Of a DNA stretch of 64,000 nucleotides, positions 57,901-64,000 are shown piece by piece (within the stretch, counting starts at the first letter, position 1; each line of letters begins with the position of its first letter). The DNA is from Chamaecrista fasciculata (taxonomy: Eukaryota; Streptophyta; Magnoliopsida; Fabales; Fabaceae). The position numbers and the translations under genes were made by a program. Below the pieces are notes generated by a model that was given only the letters and a program-made list of their open reading frames with translations, did no database searches and was not told where the DNA came from. The stretch spans positions 62,001 to 126,000 of the forward strand of contig QANZ01054569.1 in assembly GCA_003254925.1 (NCBI GenBank), given 5' to 3'.

Positions 57901-58251
57901 GAAAATCACAGAGTTTGTTGTTAATTCATTGGATGAAGTTAGGGTAAAAAATAAAATCTATCAAAATGTGAAATTTTGGGGACAACAGTTAACAAACTTT
58001 AGGAGCAAAATTGAAAATTAATATAAATCTTGAGACAAAATATGATTTTGTCTTTATTTTTGTTTTCGCATCATCGTTATCCACATCCTATTACCGCCTA
58101 ATCTGGCTCAACTCTAGTTATAGTTAATACTCCTACTCCCTACATTCAAACTTAACCTGCATTTCTAACTGAGCCACTAAGAAATTAACCTTTTCAATAT
58201 ATTTTTGACAGGCCTGAAAAAGTTGTTGATGCCTTGAGAATGTTCTTCTGA
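51936..58251 (+). CDS. Chloroplast alpha/beta-hydrolase fold protein
   Basis: Eleven coding exons: 51936-52217, 53914-53989, 54092-54177, 54768-54861, 54971-55047, 55247-55374, 55701-55772, 56128-56198, 56772-56847, 57502-57645 and 58212-58251. All are GT-AG and the frame is continuous, giving 381 aa. Residues 1-50 or so are a Ser/Arg-rich chloroplast transit peptide. The fold shows VVFLHGAPTQSFSYR (oxyanion-hole HG), DWIGFGFSDKP, SDKYLP (acid position) and EGAGHMPQEDWPE (histidine position). The nucleophile-elbow region reads VVQGFLVGSYG, without a canonical GxSxG. It resembles Arabidopsis At1g52510 (from memory), whose substrate I do not know. Three introns carry or adjoin transposon sequence. 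Confidence 0.92.
52341..52564. mobile_element. MITE in hydrolase intron 1, exact 9-bp TSD
   Basis: A 224-bp inverted-repeat element: GAGTAAACAATTTGATC at the left and the inverse of GAGTAAACTAACAATTTGG at the right. It is flanked by exact 9-bp repeats ttaaattta at 52332-52340 and 52565-52573, typical of Mutator-like elements. Confidence 0.85.
52586..52942. mobile_element. Second MITE in hydrolase intron 1
   Basis: GAGTAAATTGATGATTTATT...CTCAAAGATGATAGACTT at the left and an inverted copy at the right ending AATCATTAATTTACTC. It lies about 20 bp downstream of the first MITE. No clear target duplication. Confidence 0.75.
57702..58052. mobile_element. Fold-back MITE in hydrolase intron 10
   Basis: GGCAAAAGCTCATTTTTGG at the left and an inverted copy ending ATATGATTTTGTC at the right, with TTCAATTTTGTCCCC units in the arms. 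Flanks ttctatttt and tttattttt are partly alike. It sits between the last two coding exons. Confidence 0.65.
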
Positions 58252-59511
58252 ACTCTAAAGCTATCGGACCATGCAGGCGTTGAAGTTTGAGAGTAGTGCT
58301 TATTTGTTCTTGCTTATCAAAAAAAGGTCAAAGCATACTCCATACTCTTTACTGTATCTTCCATTCAATATATAATTCATCTGTAAATTGTACACTAGTT
58401 ACGTCTTAGAGTTTTACAATGCTTAATTTTTTAGGTAAAGAAAATGACAGCTTTGGTCACATGAATCTATTCCCATTTCCTTGTAATTAACATAAAATAT
58501 CATTAAGTTCTTACTCCATATGTCCTGGAAGTTACCCTGTTTGAGGGTTATTGCTGAATTGACCAAAAGAATTGTCGTTTATTTCTATATTTGTTGTCAC
58601 AAGAACTAAGCCACTGTGTGCTATGTAACAAGTAGTAGTTTTAATACTTGTGAGATGTTTTATACTCAAGTTTCTATTATAACCAATCTTGTAACATAAA
58701 ACAGTCATATCACAACTTATTCTGTTCCACAATAAGCAAAGTTGTGCTTGGTGAATGAGTATAAAAATTAAAAATATATAGAAAATAGTTAATATTAATT
58801 TGTTCTATTATGCGATTGATTCAAGGATATACCAATGACTCGATGAGAGATACTTTAATCTAATGTTTGGATTACCTTTGATGTTTCTTTAAATATTTTT
58901 AAACATCGGACCAAAAAAAAAATTATAAACAGGATAAATTACAATATGGTATCTTTTGATGTAAATCGAGTCCTTGTTCAAAAATGTTTAATTGAGTATC
59001 TCTGTCAAGTGATGCCAGGAGCAACGTGAGAGTCACATAATTTTAAAAAATTAACAAAAATACTTCTAATTTGTAAAAGAACGAGGCTAAGGATTGTGAT
59101 GATTTAATATATTTTTCGGACTTTGGTACATTACTTAAACCATAGATGAGATTAATTTTTATCAAAGAGACTGATTAATAACCAATCTTCTGAGATGCTT
59201 TCATATTTGGGTGCTTTCATATTGTTGAAGGGAGTGGGTGCTTTCATATTTGGCCTCAATTTGAAGTGATTAGGTTATTTTATACTTGGATATTGCAGAA
59301 ATCTAATGTTGAAGAATCATGATTAGGATATACAATTTTTACATAATCTCTTAGTTGAAGAACCCTAATTGTGAAAAGTATGAAGACAAAATATTTAATT
59401 GTGATATAGAATAATGCAAAAAAAAAATTAAAGGTAAAATAGTAATTTTTGAAAAATATAAAATAATAGACATGTCACTGTTTTCAGAGGGTAGGAGCCT
59501 CTTGTGAAGAC
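58252..59511. other. 3' flank of the hydrolase gene and intergenic DNA
   Basis: The first few hundred bases are probably 3' UTR. No other gene is recognised before the LINE tail. Confidence 0.4.
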
Positions 59512-59714
59512 TTTTTTTTTTGGCCAAAAGAAACCCATTTTATAACCAAACGGGAAAAACCACAGTACAAAGAAAAGACAAAAGAGCAATACAAGCAAAA
59601 CCACGGCTAACACATCCAGTGGCACAAAAACCAACATCAAACTCTAACAAAGACATAAGAGGGGGTGGGGGTGAAGACACCCAATTCAAAGGACACAACC
59701 CCTTAGAGTAAGAT

Positions 59715-60044
59715 TTAGCAAGCCAATCGGCTGCTTTGTTCAAAACATCTACTAATATGACACACTTTAACAGTAGAAAAAGAAAGCAAAGACAGTCTAA
59801 TATCATCCACTAGAACCTCACAGTCCCAAGGAACAGCTGACCCATTACAAACACAGTCCACCAAAGCTTTGCAATCTGATTCAAAGACCACATTTGCAAG
59901 GTCTAAAGATACAACCATCACCACTGCTTTCCTTAGAGCATAAGCTTCTGCCATAAACGCAGAACTAGCCAAGAAAGAATCACCAAAACCATCCAAAACC
60001 TGACCATCCTTATTCCTAAAAATGACACCCAAACCTGCTGGCAC
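59715..60044 (-). pseudogene. LINE ORF2 RNase H domain remnant
   Basis: GVIFRNKDGQVL, AEAYALRKAV and FESDCKALVD are the conserved acidic-residue blocks of the plant-type RNase H at the end of LINE ORF2. The frame is separated from the upstream zf-RVT part by breaks. Confidence 0.85.
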
Positions 60045-60917
60045 CGATGAGTTGATGAAGGCCCCATCAACATTTACTTTTACTTGAGAATCAAGAGGCG
60101 GTATCTAATGACTCTCCCCCTGTTCAGTAACTATCCCATATCCAACACTGCTAGAAACACAACCATTAGCCTCACAAAAAGCCATAGCAGCATAATGAAC
60201 CTTCAAACCAACCTTCACAGCCTCCCCATCAAAGATAAAATCACATCTTGCCTTCCATATCAACCAACAAGTCATCACAAAACAGCAGCAGGCAAAAGCA
60301 TCCTTATATAAGACATTACACACCATATTCTCACACCAATTTTTAAAGCCAATAGTCCACAAAACCAAACCTTCTTGGCCCAATCACACAAAATAATAGT
60401 ATGTTCTACTGTTTCAACAAAAATACCACAAATTGGACAAATAGGATTAGAACCACGCCTTCTTTTAACAAGAGCATCTTTGGAAGCTATCACATTCCTG
60501 CAAGCTCTCCAAAGAAAGTGTTTAACTCTTGGGGGACCACAACAATTCCAGATCCAATTCCACTTCCTTGATTCAGGAGATTTGAACAACTAGCACCAAC
60601 TCGATCCTCCAAAGAACACAAAGTTTTAGCAAATTTGTAACCACTCTTCACTGTGTACAAGCCATTTCTTTCATGCTACCATACCAAAGAGTCATCAGTA
60701 GGAAAAAGTGGAAAAGGAATTCTTTTAATAGCATCCACTTCCTTAGGAAGTAACCAAACACCCACTTCAGAAAAATTCTAGCACCAATTTAAAATGATTT
60801 CATTAACATTAGAGACATTCAACTCCCTCCCAGGATCACTAGAAAAGAGCTTACCACCATGCAAAGAGGTAGCCACTTATCATGCCACATATTAATACTC
60901 TCCCCATTTCCCACTTT

Positions 60918-62752
60918 TCACATCAAGCCCGTTAATAAGAAATCTCTCCCTTCCAAGAGACTAGACCAGGCCCAAAAAGCTCTTGACCCTTTTCCAACTT
61001 CCAAGAAGTCACAATTTGGAAAGTAAGTGCCTTTAATAATCTTCACCCAAGGATCATTAAGAGAAGAAATAACTCTCCACACTTGCTTGGCCAATAAAGC
61101 CAAATTAAAGCATGAAAAGTCACGAAATCCCATACCACCCATCCCCTTGGCTGAAGTCATTTTTTTCCAAGACAACCAATGAACCTTACTACCAGTTTCA
61201 GAATTTCTCCACCAGAATTTAGAGACCAAACTGTCCAATTCCAAACAAGTCTTCTTAGGAAATCTAAAGCAATGCATAGCATAGGCTGGAATGACATTCA
61301 CCACAGATTTGATCATCACTTCTTTGCCCGCTTGAGATAACAAATTCCTCTTCCAACCCTGCATCTTTTTCTCCACTTTCTGCCTTACAAAAGCTAGAGC
61401 AGAATTTTTTGATCTCTCCCAAATAGAAGGCAATCCCAAATAAACTCCAAGACTCAGATTGCATTGCACACCCAATCGAGCATACACCATATCCTTCACT
61501 TCAATACTAGCATTAGCAGAGAAGAAAATACCTGATTTATCAAGATTTGCTTCCTGCAACAATACTCAGTCAAAATGTTCTTCATTCCATCATAGTTATC
61601 ACTAGTAGCCCTCAAGAAGAATAAGGAATCATCAGAAAAAAACAGTGAGAGATCTCAGGACAAGTTCTAGACAGTTTAATACCCTTCAACTTGCCACAGT
61701 GCACAGCTTCAGAAACCTTACAAGAAAGAACATCAGCAACAAAAAGAAAGAGGTAAGGAGAGAGTGGATCTCCTTGCCCCAATCCTCTCTCTGGTTTGAA
61801 ACTTGAGATCTTTTTTCCAGCTAGCACCAAGTTGTAATTAACTGAACAAACACACTTCATCACTCTATCAACCCACACAGAATCAAATCCCATTGACCAC
61901 ATCACTTCTTGCAAGAAATCTCATTCAACTTTATCATATGCTTTCTTCATATCAATCTTCAGTGCAAACTCTGCTTTCATCCCATTTCTTTTGTTCTTCA
62001 AATAGTGATACACTTTATGAGCAATAACCACATTATCTTGAATACCCTTCCAGGTACAAAAGCTCTCTGCTGATCAGAAATCAACAAAGACAAAAAAAAA
62101 CCCTTCAAACGGTTGACCAAGACTTTAGAGATTATCTTGTAAACAAAGTTACATAAACCAATGGGTCTAAATTGAGCAACCCACTCAGGTTTATCTACCT
62201 TTGGAATGATCAAAATGTTGGTTTCATTGATTTCTCCCAAATCACTTCCTTTATCCATAAATTCCCTAACCAAATCAAAAACCTGGACACCAATGTCATT
62301 CCAAGAAGACTGAAAAAACCATCCTGAAAAACCATCAGGCCCGGAGCTTTATCCCTTCCCAACTGAAAAACTGCCACTTTAACCTCTTGCAAACTGACAG
62401 GCATCAATAGATTCTGATTCATCTCATCAGTAACTCTTCTTTTAACAAAACTAAGAGCACCAGAAAGGTCTCTTTGCCCAGAAGATGAGAAGAGATCCAA
62501 GAAAAAAGCACTAAAACATTGCCCAATCTTCCCCTCATCCTCCAACCAATTCCCATCACCATCTCTAATTTTCAACACTTTATTTTTCTGTCTTCTATTT
62601 ACAGTAACAACATGGAAGAATTTAGAATTCATATCACCATATTTCAGCCATTGAGTTCTGGATCTCTGACCCCAAAATTTATCTTCAAGCTCCCAACACT
62701 TCTCAATTTCAATTTTAATCTTCTCCATTTCATCAGCTTTCTCCACTGTCAT
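60918..62752 (-). pseudogene. LINE ORF2 reverse transcriptase remnant
   Basis: The pieces 62752-62210, 62273-61998, 61914-61612 and 61562-60918 together make up the reverse transcriptase and connecting region: KAPG near the first break, PKVDKPEWVAQFRPIGLCN, GQGDPLSPYLFLFV, and SQAGKEVMIKSVVNVIP with NFWWRNS-like downstream blocks. The active-site FxDD occurs only in a shifted frame near 61635 (SDDSLFF), showing a frameshift just before it. Confidence 0.85.
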
Positions 62753-62758
62753 ACCACC

Positions 62759-63709
62759 CTATTTGAGAGAAGCAACAACCTTCATTAAACCCTCAATCTT
62801 CTTTTTCTGGTTAGGAAAGGCATGCTTGCTCCAGCAGATCAATCTATCTCTACAATTCTTCAATCTCAAGTTAAAACTCATAATATTGTTACCACTATCA
62901 CCCACATCAGTCAATAACCAACCTTCTCTAACAACTGAAGAATACTCTGCATGCTCCACCCACATACTCTCAAATCTAAACAACTTAGGAGTCCTTTTAT
63001 CCATGAAATTCAAATCAACCACTAAAAGACAATGGTCAGATTCTACAGATTCAACATGAAACACCATGGCTCTATTACATTCCAACCTGAAAGCAATGTT
63101 TCCCATAGTCCGATCCAGTCTCTCCTTTATCAAACTATCCCCAATATGACCATTAGACCAAGTAAAAACCTGGCCTTTAAATTCCAAATCCACCATACCA
63201 CAATCAGCAACCCAATCATGAAACATAGAGAAAGAATTAATGGATCTTACATTCCCTCCCCATTTTTCAGACTGGAAAAGAATATCATTATAATCTTCTA
63301 CACATAACCAGCTAACACCACCTGATGGAGCAAGCTCGGAAAGTTTCTTCTAAAAGTCATCCCTCTGAGAAGCCCTAGGTGGACCATATACACAAGAAAT
63401 CAAACAACATTGAGCAAACATCCCTCCACAAACTACTATATGTATAATATTCTTAGAACTGTACAGCACCTGAACATTCAATTCTGAACTCCACCAAAGA
63501 GTCAAGCCTCCTGATAAACCAATCGGATCCACATAGAAAGAATCATCAAACCTAAAAATCCTCCTTCTTAAACTTTCAAGCTTTTTCTATTTTTGCTTAG
63601 TTTCCATTAAGAAAACCAATTGAGGCCTATATTTAAAAATATTGTCCTTCAGCTCTTTAATTGTCAAGGCCGCCCCAAAGCCTCGACAATTCCAAGAAAT
63701 CAGCTTCAT
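62759..63709 (-). pseudogene. LINE ORF2 AP-endonuclease remnant
   Basis: The frame starts MKLISWNCRGFGAAL at 63709 and continues through LVFLMETKQK, then a stop; GGLTLWWSSELNV and CVYGPPRASQRDDF; another stop; FKGQVFTWSNG and VESVESDHCLLVVDL. These are endonuclease blocks in the correct order, broken by at least two stops. Confidence 0.85.
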
Positions 63710-64000
63710 GCATCCTCCGTGGCTGGAGAAGGCCAGCCACAATCCTTCAGCAATTCCACATCATCCCTGTTCACTCCCCTGAAACAAAAGGATCTTTCTT
63801 CAATAACTCTGCCAATCCTTACAGTACTAGTAGACACATTCCCATTCTTCCACTTCTTTACTTCATATTCTAGAACTTCTCTGGATTTCTTAACTTTACC
63901 AGATGTCTCCTCTACAAGAACACACTTCCCTTTATCAAAGCTAACAGAGCCGTGAAACAACACTTCCTTCTTAAATTTTTTAACCTCTTCTTGAGTCAGA
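63706..64000 (-). pseudogene. LINE ORF1, C-terminal end
   Basis: The frame runs in from beyond the window and ends in CGWPSPATEDA followed by TGA at 63706-63708. That stop overlaps the ORF2 ATG (ATGA, 63706-63709). Only the C-terminus is visible, so domain content cannot be judged. Confidence 0.6.

Larger units (their letters stand above)
59512..64000 (-). mobile_element. Degenerate L1-type LINE, running off the window
   Basis: A minus-strand non-LTR retrotransposon. The poly(A) tail appears as a T run at 59512-59521. Reading 5' to 3': the end of ORF1 (64000-63706), then ORF2 from ATG 63709 with the APE endonuclease start (KLISWNCRGFG), reverse transcriptase (FRPIGLCNFVYKIISK near 62150; GQGDPLSPYLFLFVADVLS near 61780), the zf-RVT region (60275-60589, NPICPICGIFVETVEH) and a terminal RNase H (59715-60044, GVIFRNKDG, FESDCKALVD). 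Several stops (for example near 63590, 63350, 62758) and frameshifts break ORF2, so it is inactive. The 5' end and the target duplication partner are outside the window. Confidence 0.93.

Overview
This is nuclear DNA from a flowering plant, most likely a eudicot. The genes have GT-AG introns and belong to plant families: DYW-class PPR, FAR1-RELATED, a PX-domain endosomal protein and a plastid alpha/beta-hydrolase. The intergenic DNA is AT-rich and full of plant transposons. I cannot name the species. The assembly is a draft: one 613-base gap (21084-21696) and three single Ns, all beside or inside long A/T runs.

Layout. (1) 38-889, + strand: the last three exons of SRP54. (2) 890-4098: a terminal-inverted-repeat element and a small non-autonomous LTR retrotransposon with two LTRs and a tRNA-Met primer site. 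(3) 4099-10594, - strand: a complete 11-exon EREX-type PX-domain gene (743 aa). (4) 10595-14150: inverted-repeat elements, two with exact target duplications. (5) 14160-18545, + strand: a BED zinc finger/hAT-transposase-derived gene with its coding region in one exon. (6) 18546-21970: a hAT-like element, a nested fold-back element and the assembly gap. (7) 21973-24231, + strand: a DYW-type PPR protein, tail-to-tail with HUS1 (24547-25509, - strand). (8) 26470-35420: repeat-rich DNA including a Pack-MULE with a HIPP-like fragment and a LINE 3' end. (9) 35426-37438 and 44331-47578, both - strand: two FRS6/FRS8-like proteins in tandem, separated by fold-back elements and a second Pack-MULE that carries an ACC-synthase fragment. 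(10) 47750-51680: retroelement debris, including a truncated copia element with its 3' LTR. (11) 51936-58251, + strand: an 11-exon chloroplast alpha/beta-hydrolase (381 aa). (12) 59512-64000, - strand: a degenerate L1-type LINE with APE endonuclease, reverse transcriptase, zf-RVT and RNase H, running off the window.

The host genes are not an operon or a pathway; they are neighbours. From memory of Arabidopsis locus numbers, EREX and the PPR correspond to neighbours At3g15920/At3g15930, while the hydrolase, FRS6 and HUS1 correspond to neighbours At1g52510/At1g52520/At1g52530. The window may therefore keep a linkage that Arabidopsis has split. The strongest accessory signal is a dense population of Mutator-like terminal-inverted-repeat elements with 9-10 bp target duplications, two of which captured host gene fragments. 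I found no evidence of a wholly new biological system.
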